From NCBI GenBank assembly GCA_025353725.1, contig JANXOF010000037.1:186001-250000 (forward strand): DNA of 64,000 nucleotides, in the 5' to 3' direction. The translations under genes and the position numbers were made by a program. The DNA comes from Polyangiaceae bacterium. Its GTDB lineage: Bacteria > Myxococcota_A > Polyangia > Polyangiales > Polyangiaceae. This document shows positions 40,747-50,891 of this stretch, piece after piece (within the stretch, counting starts at the first letter, position 1; every line of letters begins with the position of its first letter). Under the pieces are notes generated by a model. It saw only the letters and a list, made by a program, of their open reading frames with translations. It ran no database searches and was not told the DNA's origin.

Positions 40747-43700
40747 TCGTACCGCGTCGACTGGGCCCGGCTGGTAATGATTGGAGCCTGCCGTGCTTCG
40801 TCCACGCTCTGTTTCCCTCGCGTTTTCTTGCGCGCGGGTTCACGTGCCTCGCTCATTTTCGGTCGTTCCGGTGTTAAAGTTCGACTGGGCAGTTCTTCTT
40901 TAGACGCTTGCTTGGTTACAGCTGCCCTAGCCTTGTGCTGCTCGTTTGCGTCGAGGTGGTACGCTGGACCTGCCTTTTGATTGCGCGTTGGTCTAGTTTT
41001 GCTGGGTCCTGCAGTGAACGAGTAGGCTGCGTCTTCTCGTCGCCGGTTTGTGTAGCAGGCAGCGGTGTTGCTGGGTCCGTCGGTTGACGTCGGCCAAAAA
41101 GTTCTTTAGCTCGCTGACCGGCGCGCATGTCTCCCCCACTCTCGCGCCTACGCTCCGCCACTTTGGGCGAGGTATCGTGAGCGACGGTAATGGTCCAAGT
41201 GGGTGGCCGTCATGCATCGCGTAGATGTCGCCCGAAGGAGCGCGTGGCACCGGCGGTTCGTCGAATCAGATTCGTCGGCACCGGTGGGCGAGCGAGAGTT
41301 ACCGAATTGGCGTTTGGCCCGGGGGCGCTTCCTTGGGTAGGTCTTCGTGGTGAAAGTGCCGGCAGGAAGCCGTGAGCAGTTTCGAGCTGGTGGCTGGCGG
41401 GGAACTCACGGGCGCGTGCGAATTTGTCGGACGCAAGCGTACGCTTGACTTCTGTGTAGTCGGTTGGGAGGCGTCCTATAAAGTTTGTTGATCACGTGTC
41501 CTGCTATATCTTAGCGGAACCTCTGAATTTTCATCACTTCGGGTTCTTTTGCAGACGTGGTTTTGACTCCCGGGGTGAGGTCTGCGCCTGGCTCGCAGCA
41601 ACGTGTGGCTTTTATGCTTTGACGGGAGGCGACTCGGCTTCACGACGATTGCGCGTGTCGTTTCCCTCAATCGGCACGCAGCTGTCCTCTGCCGTGCGTT
41701 GCCCAAGCGCGGAGCATGTCGTCGACCAGGTTGGAATCTTGGCCTCGTGATTGGCGAAGCGTAACCAGTAGCGCACGTGGCTCGGCGTTGCGGAAGTCGC
41801 ACGGGATCCATTGATCGAGTCGGTCGAGTAGCTCAACACAGATTCTGGTCGCGGATGATGTCTGCGATGGTGGATCCAGTCCGATCGGTATTGCGCCTCC
41901 GATGCTCCTGTCCACGCGTCGGGTCGCGCCTGCATAGCGTGCGCGACCACCTTCGGTGGTGATGCTTGACAAGTTTACCTGCAACAACATGACCATGCTG
42001 AGTAGAGTTCGCGACAGCGGTATCTCGCTGTACGTCGGTCCTGGGCACGCCTGGAACACACCGTCTTATGGCTCGTGACGGAAGAACGCGGAAAGCTTTC
42101 CCCGACGCCTTCACACGGCCACAAAGCGATTCCTCTCGCCGACTCAACAATAAGCTCGGGTTCTAAGGAACGGTCGGTATCGATTGTCTCCAATGAAGGG
42201 CCGCTAAGCCCGTGATGCCTAATGGATCATGTACTGGCCTTGCTATCATGGTCTGCGTGGTGCGCGTGATGAGCGGCTGGGCGCGGAGGCGCGATAGTTC
42301 GTCAGTTTCATTGCGTGCTCCGAAGCGGCGCCGCCAAACTGCGCGCTGCGCTAGCAAGTCGACTCGGTGAGCAATTACTCGTGAACATAAAAGCCATTGG
42401 GGTGAATGAGCGCCGTCGTGGCGTTCGCTGGCCTGATGTTCAAGGTCCACAAGCTGGCCAAGGCGCCCAACCGGTCGAGAGGGGGAACGATGCTTTCCTT
42501 CAGCTTTCGAGGAGGGGCTCATCGTCATCAACGCGGACCGGCTCAGGATCCCGGGTAGCCGTCGATTCAATGGTAGCGAAGTGCGCGCCTTGTCGCCATG
42601 GCGCTCGTACTGCTGTCTATACGGGGGTAGCGAGCCAAACCGATTGGTATGCGGAGCAATTCGGGAGTTTCGACCTCGATGACGTTCGGACACGTCGGGC
42701 CTCATGCGCGTCGCGGTTTCTGTGTCGGGGAATCCTGTCGCGACGGTGACCTCCGCCGTCACCGCTGGCGAAAAGCGACACGAGCGTACGATTTCCTCAG
42801 GGACCGTCATGCTTACCCGATACGTTTGAGTAGGCGCGAGAGGAGACTCTCGCTTGAAGGTGGGCACTCGACAGGCGGACGTTGGACAGCGGGCGCGGGT
42901 CGAGCTTTTTGCTCACGGACGGCGCGGACGAGCGCAATCCCAGGACGGTCGCGAAGTGCGTCGTCGGAGCAGTTGGCTCGAATGTGAACTCGGTGCTCGA
43001 GTTCGCTGCGGAAGGCGTTCCGCTTGGCCTCGTTCGCCAGGTCTCCCGGCGTCGGGCAGTGCCGCATTCGTCGAATCGTAAACGGGCAAAGAAGACATCA
43101 TTGAAAACGAAGAGGCGCAACACTGGCTCAAAGTCGTGACGACGAGCGACGAACGCATAGCCCGGCGCGCCTCGGGTGACCCTGCTCGCTGACCTTAAGA
43201 GAGATAATGCCGCGATGCTTTGAACGTTCCTCGGTAAAGAGGAGAACGTAATCATGTCGCCAAATCGGTATTGTACCACACGAGCCAAGGGAGGGCAGTG
43301 TTGGAAGGCGCGTCCGACGATTGGCTACCAGGCGCCACCTAAATCTTCTGACCTCCAGCTGGCGCGGTCACGGACGTGAGGCTCAAGTCGCAAGCACCAA
43401 GCTCCGCGGCGTGAACGAATTCGGCGCGCTGAAGGTCCCGACGACGGGCAAGCGCCTACAGGTTACGCCCTTCGCCGTTCACGCCTCGCGATATGCAGAG
43501 GTTTACGGAGACTCGCGCCGTCGGCTCAGTGGATGCCCGTTGCTAAAGCATCAAGGCATACCAGCCTACGCGGAATTCTATGCCCTGCGACGTCGAAAGA
43601 AGCCAGCCTTGAAGCGAACAGGCGCTCCGCAAGTGGATGCATATTAGGCTGGCCGTCGCGTTGCGCGTTGCGCTACTCGCTAGAACGGAGCCCGTCTCCC

Positions 43701-44172
43701 AACGGACACGGAGTACACGGACTTCGAGCTTCAGCCGCCGATTCCTCTCGGGTTCCGGTCCGAGAAGAAGGCCGAGTCGATTCTCGACTCCGCACGGCCC
43801 ATGGTTGAAACAACGTTCTGGACCGCCGAGCTTGTAGCCTATAGAGGCAAATCATCCAGTGGACTGGCAGGGACAATCACCTTGTGATGCGGTCTCGCAG
43901 AAGTATCCGCTGCAGCCGCTGCAATCTCTACCGCACCGGCTACGGACGACGATTAGACGTTTATATCTTGAATTAGGAGTCGTGACCGTCCGAGCGGGGT
44001 AACACCGTTTTTGGAACCCAAGTCGGTACTTCCAAGAGTAAAGAGACACGCATCGACCGTGGGTGGCTAAGGTATCACCATCCCTTCTGCGCATCGCAGT
44101 CAAAGCCAATTGTAAGCGTCTCGTATCGTCGGAAGCGGGCTGGGGATAAGTTGTCTTCTTTGATACGCCAGC
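40747..44172. other. 3.4-kb stretch with no recognisable gene after rpoC
   Basis: No reading frame here matches a family I know. Several overlapping frames on both strands stay open for 100-230 codons, which is common by chance at this base composition. None has the motif order, hydrophobic pattern or codon-position bias of a gene. No clear intrinsic terminator is seen just after rpoC. A direct repeat of GGCACCGGYGG flanks a CGAATC/GATTCG palindrome around 41250-41290. The stretch looks like decayed DNA, possibly old mobile-element sequence, in a place where most relatives go straight from rpoC to rpsL. Confidence 0.6.
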
Positions 44173-45015
44173 GTGTTTATGCGTTACTTGCGCTATCTGG
44201 ATGGCTCGACAACGTTAAGTCAAAGAGTTGCACCAATGGACGTTACGACATTTTTTCGATTTTGTGATGAGGCGAGGCGGACTACACATTCTGATGGGAA
44301 TAATCGGGAGGTCAACGTTCTCTTCACTCCTCTCCTCGATGCGCTAACTAGTCTGCTCGCCGTAATGGGCGATGATGTGTCTTTTCCTCAGCCCGAGACA
44401 ATTCACGCGGGGTTGTCTACCCGTTCTGGAGTTTCCTTCGAGCGCCAATCTCGCCAATCTCGCCGCTGTCGCACGCCCAAGGACCCTGCGCAGATGTACG
44501 ATACTCGCATTTCCAAGCACTCGTGCGTACCAACGCGACCAGACTCGCTTCACGACCTTCTGAATGCTCTTGTTTGGGGAACGTTCCCGCACACGAAGCG
44601 AGCGCTTCATGCTCGGCAGCACCGCCTGATCGTTCCGTCTGTCAGGGGGGAATCGGCACGGCGGTCAGCAGAGCTCGACGCCCTGGCGCTCTTTGACGAA
44701 GGGGGCGTGGTGGTGGTGTCACAACACACGTTAGTGGGGGTCGCAGAGTCGGACGTTGAAGGTGCGATCGCTGCGGGGGATGCGGCCGCTATGCTCTTTG
44801 GTCATGCTATTTACGAGGGCCTAACGCTGGATCGGCCGGCACCACTTGCAAGTGTGATTTGCGTCGCGATCCCTGAAGGGGCAGCGGCAGCGACCAGTTG
44901 CGTAGATGTTGCCCTTGCCGAAGTCATCCGCGACAGGTCGCGTTTAGCTAGCCCGAGCGACATGCAGCGTATTCGCGTCGACCAACGGCTTGCAAAAGGG
45001 AGATGTGAACGGTAA
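44173..45015 (+). CDS. DUF3025 family protein
   Basis: This 280-residue protein (or 259 from the ATG at 44236) has the family hallmark SLHDLLNALVWGTFPHTKRA near residues 123-142, followed by ALFDEGGVVVVSQHTL and the C-terminal FGHAIYEGLTLDRPAPLASV. DUF3025 proteins occur in many Proteobacteria and have no assigned function. The segment before the hallmark (residues 90-115) is basic and poorly family-like. Ending 188 bases before rpsL, it is not a usual member of the rpoBC-str neighbourhood and could have arrived with the DNA that opened the gap. Confidence 0.75.
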   Translation: MFMRYLRYLDGSTTLSQRVAPMDVTTFFRFCDEARRTTHSDGNNREVNVLFTPLLDALTSLLAVMGDDVSFPQPETIHAGLSTRSGVSFERQSRQSRRCRTPKDPAQMYDTRISKHSCVPTRPDSLHDLLNALVWGTFPHTKRALHARQHRLIVPSVRGESARRSAELDALALFDEGGVVVVSQHTLVGVAESDVEGAIAAGDAAAMLFGHAIYEGLTLDRPAPLASVICVAIPEGAAAATSCVDVALAEVIRDRSRLASPSDMQRIRVDQRLAKGRCER

Positions 45016-45078
45016 CCGAGTCCCCAATCGTCAAAATCGCCGTGCGTCGCGGCAGCGAATGCCTTCGGTTCGAAGCGC

Positions 45079-45106
45079 TTGACAGGTTCCCGCCCGTGAC
45101 TAGAGT
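45079..45106 (+). promoter_or_regulatory. Sigma-70-type promoter for rpsL-rpsG
   Basis: A perfect -35 TTGACA (45079-45084) lies 16 bases before TAGAGT (45101-45106), about 100 bases ahead of rpsL. It is the best consensus-like promoter seen in the window and fits the need for rpsL-rpsG to have its own start after separation from rpoC. Confidence 0.7.
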
Positions 45107-45203
45107 GCCCGCCTCCTAAGGCGCCTTCTGCGGTTCTCTCTCAGAACGTCGAATGCTGCCAGACATTTAGCCTTCGCCTAAAGAAACGAGCAGGACTCTC
45201 TCG

Positions 45204-45602
45204 ATGCCCACCATCAATCAGCTCATAAACCACGGGCGTTTGGCAGCTCGCGTGAAGACGGCATCGCCAGCTCTGAAAAGTTGTCCGCAGAAACGTGGAG
45301 TTTGCGTGCGGGTTTATACGACAACGCCGAAAAAACCGAACTCTGCGCTCCGGAAGGTCTGCCGCGTTCGCCTGACCAACGGTATGGAGGTAACGTCGTA
45401 CATCCCCGGCGAGGGTCACAATCTCCAGGAGCACTCCGTCGTCTTGATTCGCGGCGGCCGCGTGAAAGATCTCCCCGGCGTTCGCTATCACGTGGTGCGC
45501 GGTACCCTGGACGCGTCTGGAGCCATCGGCCCTTCGTCTACGAACAAAGCAAATCGTAACCGAAAACGTTCCAAGTACGGGGTAAAGCGTCCCAAAGCCT
45601 GA
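45204..45602 (+). CDS. rpsL: 30S ribosomal protein S12
   Basis: This 132-residue decoding-site protein has [31 protein letters not shown] with Lys at the classic streptomycin-resistance site, and [17 protein letters not shown] with the second Lys site also wild type. Near the C-terminus it carries about eight extra residues ([14 protein letters not shown]) before [12 protein letters not shown], making it slightly longer than E. coli S12. Confidence 0.98.
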   Translation: MPTINQLINHGRLAARVKTASPALKSCPQKRGVCVRVYTTTPKKPNSALRKVCRVRLTNGMEVTSYIPGEGHNLQEHSVVLIRGGRVKDLPGVRYHVVRGTLDASGAIGPSSTNKANRNRKRSKYGVKRPKA

Positions 45603-45641
45603 TATTCGCGCGTTACCTGCCATTGAACTGAAAGCCTAACT

Positions 45642-46112
45642 ATGCCCCGTCGTCGCGAAGTACCCAAGCGTCACATTATTCCCGACCCGAAATACAAAGA
45701 TAAACTGGTTTCGAAGTTCACAAACACCCTCATGTTTGGAGGCGGTAAAGCTGTAGCAGAGGGCATACTCTACGGGGCTTTTGATGTGATTGGTGAGCGT
45801 TTCAAAGAAGACCCTCTCGAAGTATTTCGGAAGGCGCTCGACAATGTGAAGCCAAAGCTCGAGGTTAAGAGTCGTCGTGTCGGTGGCGCGACCTACCAAG
45901 TTCCGGTAGAGGTTCGTCCCGAGCGGAGAGTCGCCCTGGCGATGCGTTGGATCGTTATGAACGCACGTTCTCGCGGCGAGAAAACGATGCGTGAGCGCCT
46001 AGCTGGCGAGTTCGTGGATGCCGCGCAAGGTCGCGGAAATGCCGTCAAAAAGAAGGACGACACTCACAAAATGGCTGAAGCCAATAAAGCTTTCGCCCAC
46101 TACCGTTGGTAG
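45642..46112 (+). CDS. rpsG: 30S ribosomal protein S7
   Basis: This 156-residue primary 16S rRNA-binding protein of the small-subunit head starts 39 bases after rpsL. It has [20 protein letters not shown], the conserved [19 protein letters not shown] and the C-terminal [14 protein letters not shown]. In most relatives fusA follows directly; here a terminator and 7 kb of foreign sequence come next. Confidence 0.98.
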   Translation: MPRRREVPKRHIIPDPKYKDKLVSKFTNTLMFGGGKAVAEGILYGAFDVIGERFKEDPLEVFRKALDNVKPKLEVKSRRVGGATYQVPVEVRPERRVALAMRWIVMNARSRGEKTMRERLAGEFVDAAQGRGNAVKKKDDTHKMAEANKAFAHYRW

Positions 46113-46192
46113 GTTACGTCCTTACCTGACTTTCGCCTTAGCCTATGTTGGCTGTTCTGAGTAGCTACCTCCTGCAGCGGTCGTTGCTCACA

Positions 46193-46224
46193 CGATGCCC
46201 ACAAATAGTGGGCATCGCCGTTTT
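46193..46224 (+). terminator. Intrinsic terminator after rpsG
   Basis: A perfect 10-bp stem, CGATGCCCAC (46193-46202) / GTGGGCATCG (46208-46217), with loop AAATA is followed by CCGTTTTG. It lies about 80 bases past rpsG and should end the short rpsL-rpsG transcript. Confidence 0.75.
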
Positions 46225-46994
46225 GTCGGCGTACTGCCTCAAAGGTCGTGACCTTCCCTCCGGTCACGCCGGTCCAATTCGTCTGAGGTCGTCACGCTTC
46301 AGTGCTCCGAAGCGGAACCCAAAAGTCTGCGGCGTCTAACCACAGATACGACGACGTGTTAGCCCACAAGTCGCTGTCGTCCGCCTTCTGTTCTTTGACC
46401 TGCTTTGCACTCAGGATTGGGTAACGTTTCGCAGGCACCGTGTGCGGGCGTTTCTCAGGGACTCGATTCCTCATAGTCTCACGCGTCTCCGCGAGAGTCG
46501 CCACTGGCTCACTCGGCGTCATACCTGAATGAGCAACCGTTCCGTTATGAATGGAGGGACATACGCCCAGGACGCCGAATGCTCCACACTCGCCGCGATG
46601 GCCGATGCAAAGTGGCCGCGAAAGCCGCTTGGTCCTCTCCGCGTGAGGCTGGAGGCTCGCTCGCTGTGCCAAAAGGTGGAAAGTGTCGTATGGCAGATAA
46701 CACGAAGTGTCTTACGACGCGCTCTTGCGTCTAGCGAGTGTGACCTTTATGCAGGCCGGCGAGGGTTCTTTCGGGACTCGAAAGGAAGCGGTACAACCCT
46801 TCCTGACTAGCCTCCGCCCTAGCTGCGTCTCAAATCTGTCTTCGGGTGCGGTCGCCGACAGCTCAACAATCCGTCTCGAGCCCTCGTACCGCGGCCTGTC
46901 TCCCGAAATTGCCCCGTCGAGTTCTTTCGCCATCGCGCCGAACCCCGAGTGCGTCATTACCGGCTAATCCTAGAGAGCACTCGAATCGACATTT
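46225..46994. other. Unassigned stretch between rpsG terminator and the IS630 relic
   Basis: No supported gene is seen. The longest open frames (126 codons on the minus strand at 46292-46672, and 93 and 86 on the plus strand) have no recognisable motifs and overlap each other. A small CGTGACC/GGTCACG inverted repeat is near 46248-46270. Confidence 0.5.
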
Positions 46995-47930
46995 CTAGCC
47001 CGCATGCTCGAAGAAGGCGCGGCAGTGATGCGGGCGAACGCGATGCCGGGCGGCGTTAGCCGTCTTGCGAAGCGCAGCCGCATTCCTGGGCGCGCTACGG
47101 CGAATGTGATGCTTTGCTAGATCCCAACATCGTTCGATAGGATTGAAGTCGGGTGAATACGGGGAAAGAAATTCGATACGGGCGCCGGGTGCCTTAACGA
47201 GGGTCGCGACGCGCGCGTTCGTGTGGGCTTGCGCGTTGTCCATGATCACCACGTCGCCCGGCCACAGCTTGGGGGCGAGTTGTCGACGCACCCAGGTCTC
47301 AAAGCGTTCGCCGTCTGCGGTCTTGAACATGCTGCTAGCGTGACCCATCCAGACGCGCGTACGGCGCCTATTATCGTCAAGTTGGTCTCCCGGTTCGTGG
47401 GGCGACCTTCGATTTGTTCGGTACCTCCAAGAATCCTCGCGTGGGTTCGCCCCATCGAAAGATTGGCGCCTGATTTATCGATAGAAACGAGATGGTCGGC
47501 TGCGAGTCGCGTCAACCGGCGCGCGAAGCTCGCGCGCTTTGCTTGGACGTCGCGACGAGATTGTTCGAAGTGACGAAGGCGCTTTTTTTGAAGACATAGC
47601 CTGCGCGACTGAGGGCGCGTTGAACGCTCGATCGGTGCACTCGAGCGGCTGTCGCGACGCGCTGATTGTAGGCGACCGTTAGCTCATACGTGGTCGCGTC
47701 TCGAAGCTCGACGACAAATTTCGTGAGCGCTTCGAGGTCGACGGGTGAAGAATCCCGCCACCCTTCCTGAGCGGCGCGACGCTATCGAACTCCCGCTTGC
47801 GCCGAAGCCATCGCTGGAGTGCGCCCGGAGCCACCCCAAAACGTGCCGCGATGACCGGATTTGGTTGTCCGCTACGCTCGTGCGCGCGGACGACTCGCTC
47901 TCTAAGGTCGATTGAATGCGGGGCAGGCAT
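46995..47930 (-). pseudogene. IS630-family transposase, frame-broken
   Basis: The pieces of one transposase lie in order on the minus strand but in different frames. The N-terminal helix-turn-helix (SIDLRERVVRAHERSG, ARFGVAPGALQRWLRRKREF) starts at 47930. A middle part (VVELRDATTYELTVAYNQRV, VQRALSRAGYVFKK) follows after a shift near 47760. The catalytic region with the first Asp (LVSIDKSGANLSMGRTHAR) follows after a shift at an A7 run (47583-47589). The second Asp and final Glu (VVIMDNAQAH, LSPYSPDFNPIERCWDLAKH) come after another shift near 47345. Slippage at the A7 run could be programmed, as in some IS630 elements, but the other two shifts are not at slippery sites. The element is therefore dead. 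Ends were not found. Confidence 0.87.
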
Positions 47931-47994
47931 GTGTTCCGCTCTTGATCACGCCCAGCGCATCCGTGCAAACGAACTATGGGATTGGTTCCTACCG

Positions 47995-48767
47995 TGACGT
48001 CTCCCCGCGTGGAACGCGTGCATAACCGTGCAGTGAGTGGTGCGCGTCTCGAGTCTTTCTCCCCGCGTCGTCGGCGTCGTGTGTTCACCGCGCAGGAGAA
48101 GCTTTGCATCCTTAAGGACGCCGACGCGGCGATAGCGTCTGCCGAGCGAGGTGCGCTCGAAGCGCTCATGCGCCAACGTGGCCTTTACAGTTCGTTGCTC
48201 ACGTCGTGGTGCTCCCACGTGGCCGCGCAACGCGCCGCGGGACTTACTTCGAGGAAGCCTGGACCAAAGCCGAAGGCGAGCGACGCTGAGCGGTGCGTCG
48301 TCGTGCTGACGAAGCACAATGAGGTACTGGAACGCCCACCACATAACGCCACAGCGCTACTGGAGCTGCTCCCAAAAAGCATGCACTCCTGGACATCGTC
48401 TTGCCCGTGAGCAACGAGGAAAGCTAATCGAGCTTGTTGAGGAACTCACGGATCCCGCCGTGTCTATGGCCGAGGCATGCCTTGCGCTCGGTCTCCGTCG
48501 CGCAACGCTTTATCGGTCGACAAGCCTAAAGGCGCCGCCAACATGGCGCGAGCAAGCGCCTTCTCTACGACGTCTGAGCCGCGAGGAGCGAGAAGCGATT
48601 CTCGATGTCATGCCCAGCGAAGAGTTCAAAGAGCAGCCGCGCGCGAGGCATTTGCAACACTCTTGAGTCGATGTACGTATCTCGCTTCGATTCGCACGAT
48701 CTACAGCATTCTTGGCTCCGTAGGCGAGTCGACAGAACGTAGAAACCAGCGTTTGCCGCATGTCTAG
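47995..48767 (+). pseudogene. IS3-like transposase relic (OrfA and start of OrfB)
   Basis: An OrfA-like part starts with GTG near 47995 (VERVHNRAVSGARLESFSPR, RRRRVFTAQEKLCILKDADA, ALMRQRGLYSSLLTSWCSH) and ends out of frame near 48370. An OrfB-like part (LVEELTDPAVSMAEACLALG, LRRATLYRSTSLKAPPTWR, REEREAILDVMPSEEFKEQP) continues in a second frame, then LLSRCTYLASIRTIYSILGS in a third, and stops at 48767 before the DDE catalytic domain. At least two frameshifts and a missing 3' half make it non-functional. Confidence 0.75.
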
Positions 48768-48947
48768 GCGAAGCCATCGTTGACGGCGACCGGACCGAAC
48801 CATGGATGGACACGGGATATTAGTATGCCGCATAAAGCGAGATGAGAGATGAGCGAATGACCCCTCGCAATCGGCTTGCAGCAGCAGGTTGCAAACCACT
48901 GCAAGCGGCTTGGGTCAAAAGCCCTGGTCGTGAGCGTTGCGGAAAAG

Positions 48948-49445
48948 GTGCCCGAAGGTATCAGGTGAGAATTAGGAAGGCGAACATACGTGAATTGTCG
49001 TTCAATTCTCGAAAGTAGTCAGATGACGTCAAAACTGAGTATCGATGTTAACCTGGGTTCAGCGTGGCGGGCACCTGTCTATTCACCACGCGGCGTCCTG
49101 CATAGCGGCAGCGCCAGCCTGATTCGGGCTCTCATGTTGACGTGCGGGAACCTTCGGTCGCGATGCAAAGGGAAAGGCATAAGCGCAAAACGCGAGGCCG
49201 ACATTACCGATGCGCGGCCAAAGGGCCAGCGCGACTCGTAGTAGCGCTGAAGTCGTCGTAATGGTGGTGGACCGAAGGGGTCGCGTTATCGGGTCGGACG
49301 TTTACGTCAATCGCGAAAGCGGGAGGAGCGAGAGCGAATGACAAAGTCCTTCGATGTATACAAGATGCTCGCCTGGAAGGCATTCCAACGTGTCAAACCA
49401 AAGGGAGGAAGTCCGGGTGTAGACCAGGAATCGAAGAGTTCGTTT
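48948..49445 (+). mobile_element. 5' fragment of a group II intron
   Basis: About 390 bases lie in front of a truncated group II intron reverse transcriptase start. A GTGCCCG at 48948-48954 fits the GUGYG-type 5' end of group II introns, though I cannot fold the RNA domains by hand, so this boundary is tentative. The fragment is cut at about 49445 by the IS21-family end repeats. No 3' intron part (domain V) was found on the far side. Confidence 0.5.
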
Positions 49446-49505
49446 TGCAGGGTAGTGCCGCCACGGCATTTGCATCTGGATGCCGCCACCAGCAAGAGGT
49501 TCTGA
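49338..49505 (+). pseudogene. Group II intron reverse transcriptase/maturase, N-terminal stub
   Basis: An ATG at 49338 after AGGAGCGAG opens a frame reading TKSFDVYKMLAWKAFQRVKP then KGGSPGVDQES. This is the typical beginning of group II intron-encoded proteins (motif GGSPGVD precedes reverse transcriptase domain 0/1). The protein then runs into IS21 end sequence and stops at 49505 after 55 codons, so almost the whole reverse transcriptase is lost. Confidence 0.7.
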
Positions 49506-49569
49506 CGGAGGGTTTGCAGGGTCATGCCGCCACTTGAGGGGTGATTTTTGCAGAGTCATGCCGCCAGGA

Positions 49570-49999
49570 AGCGGGTCGAGCGACCGAGCAGTGAAAGGGT
49601 TCGTTCCGAGGACGGCGCCGGCGCCGTTGGAAGGAATTCATCGCCTAGCGGGAGCTATTTATGATCGATGTAAAAATCTTCGCCGCTGGGCGGCGATGCA
49701 CAGTCACAGAAAGATTGCCCGCGAGACGGGCACGGATAGAGACACTGCAGCTCGCTATATCGCTGCCGCCGTGCAGCTGGCGGTGCTACGCGACCGCGAG
49801 TTGAGTGACCAAGAGATTCACGAGGTCGCTCAGGGCGTACAGGCGCGACCGCTACCCGGTCCGAGCGCGGAGCGGAAGGCTGTTGGTGCACACAAGGTAT
49901 ACATTGTCGAGTGGCTCGCAAAAAAGCGTCCCATGCGGCTCGGCAAGATCCGCACGCTGCTCGTGCGCGATCACGGGCTCGTCGCGAGCTACGAAACTG
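49570..49999 (+). pseudogene. istA: istA N-terminal fragment
   Basis: The frame carries the IS21 transposase helix-turn-helix (MHSHRKIARETGTDRDTAAR) and the following AKKRPMRLGKIRTLLVRDHG, then VASYET, where it breaks into istB sequence in another frame. About 150 residues remain of a protein that is usually 400-500, with the whole catalytic core missing. The start cannot be fixed. Confidence 0.7.
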
Positions 50000-50740
50000 C
50001 TCATCCTCACGGACGAGATCGCACGCCGCGACAACACGGCGGCAGATCTGCGCGCCACGACGGCTCGACTCGAAAGCTCGATGCGGCTCGAGACATGGGA
50101 AGAGATGTCGAAAGTGAGCTTCGACAAGCGAATGGTCGCGGAGTTGACGAGTCTCCGTTTTCTCGAAGCGCATCAACACGTCGTGGTGCTCGGGCCCGTC
50201 GGCATTGGAAAAACGCTTGTTCCCCAAGCCCTCGGTCACATCGCGTGCCGCCACGGCTACTACGTGCGCTTTACACGGGCCGACGAGATGTTGCGCAAGC
50301 TACGACAGAGTCGTTTCGACAACTCGCGCGAGCCCGAGATGATCGCGCTCACGTCGGTGGACTTGCTCATTATCGGTGACTTCGCGCTCGAGCCAATGAC
50401 GAAGGAGCAGAGTCGCGATGTCTACCAACTTTTTCTCGAACGCACCGGGAGAGGCTCGATCGTCGTGACCAGCAATCGCGACGCCGCCGAGTGGCTCGCG
50501 ACTTTCGATGAAGTGCTCCTTGCGCAGAGCGCGGTCGAACGTTTCAAAAACGCTGCCTACGACTTCATTGTGGAGGGCGAGTCGTATCGTTCACGGCTGA
50601 AGCCCACGCTTGACAGCGAAGGACCGACGCCGACGTCGCCCTTCCAAAGCCACGCACCTGGCCACGACGTAGAAGCTGACCGAGCCGCCATCCGCCGAAC
50701 GCATCAAGCCGCGAAGGCCGACGGCTGGGTCGCGGCATGA
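49999..50740 (+). pseudogene. istB: istB-like ATPase, 5'-truncated
   Basis: About 245 residues of the IS21 helper ATPase are present, from DEIARRDNTAADLRATTARL onward. It has Walker A GPVGIGKT, the family segment HGYYVRFTRADEMLRKLRQS and sensor region GSIVVTSNRDAAEWLATFDE. Roughly the first 40-45 residues are missing because a deletion joins istA directly to istB. The Walker B region reads LLIIGDFAL where LLILDDFAL is usual, so one acidic residue has become Gly. A longer open frame starts at 49805, but its first part is out-of-frame istA. Confidence 0.78.
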
Positions 50741-50891
50741 ACTGCAAAAAATGTTCCCGAAGCGGGATGTGGGGCGTACAAAAAATGGAGATCGATACCG
50801 AGGTCGAGACAGGGCACTTTTAGCTCGGTCGATCGGCCCATCCTCCTGGCGGCATGACCCTGCGAATAGGGTGGCGGCATGGGGTGCGTCA

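Larger units (their letters stand above)
49446..50891 (+). mobile_element. IS21-family element with internal deletion
   Basis: The element is bounded by repeated end sequences of the IS21 kind. The left side has four copies of a TGCAGGGTCATGCCGCCAC-like repeat (49446-49464, 49471-49489, 49515-49533 and 49549-49566). The right side has two inverted copies (50847-50863 and 50871-50891). Inside are an istA N-terminal piece and most of istB. The central DDE catalytic part of IstA is missing, so it cannot move by itself. The exact ends are uncertain by a few bases. Confidence 0.75.

Noticed and set aside
41667-42059. 130-codon minus-strand frame
   Set aside because: Overlaps several other frames of like length and matches nothing recognisable.
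42163-42867. 234-codon open frame on the minus strand after rpoC
   Set aside because: No motif, hydrophobic pattern or family resemblance; overlapping open frames of similar length exist on the other strand, as expected by chance in GC-rich decayed DNA.
42882-43139. Frame with GVPLGLV, reminiscent of IS4/Tn5-type transposases
   Set aside because: The similarity is a seven-residue match without catalytic residues in order; too weak to call a transposase relic.
46995-47930. Possibility that the IS630 transposase is intact through programmed frameshifts
   Set aside because: Only the A7 run is slippery; the other two breaks are simple base losses or gains.
49446-49566. Four short repeats that could suggest a CRISPR-like array
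   Set aside because: Irregular spacing, diverging copies and inverted copies at the far end fit IS21 terminal repeats; no cas gene is nearby.
49805-49998. Extension of the istB frame to an ATG at 49805
   Set aside because: The residues before DEIARRD are the istA coding region read in the wrong frame.
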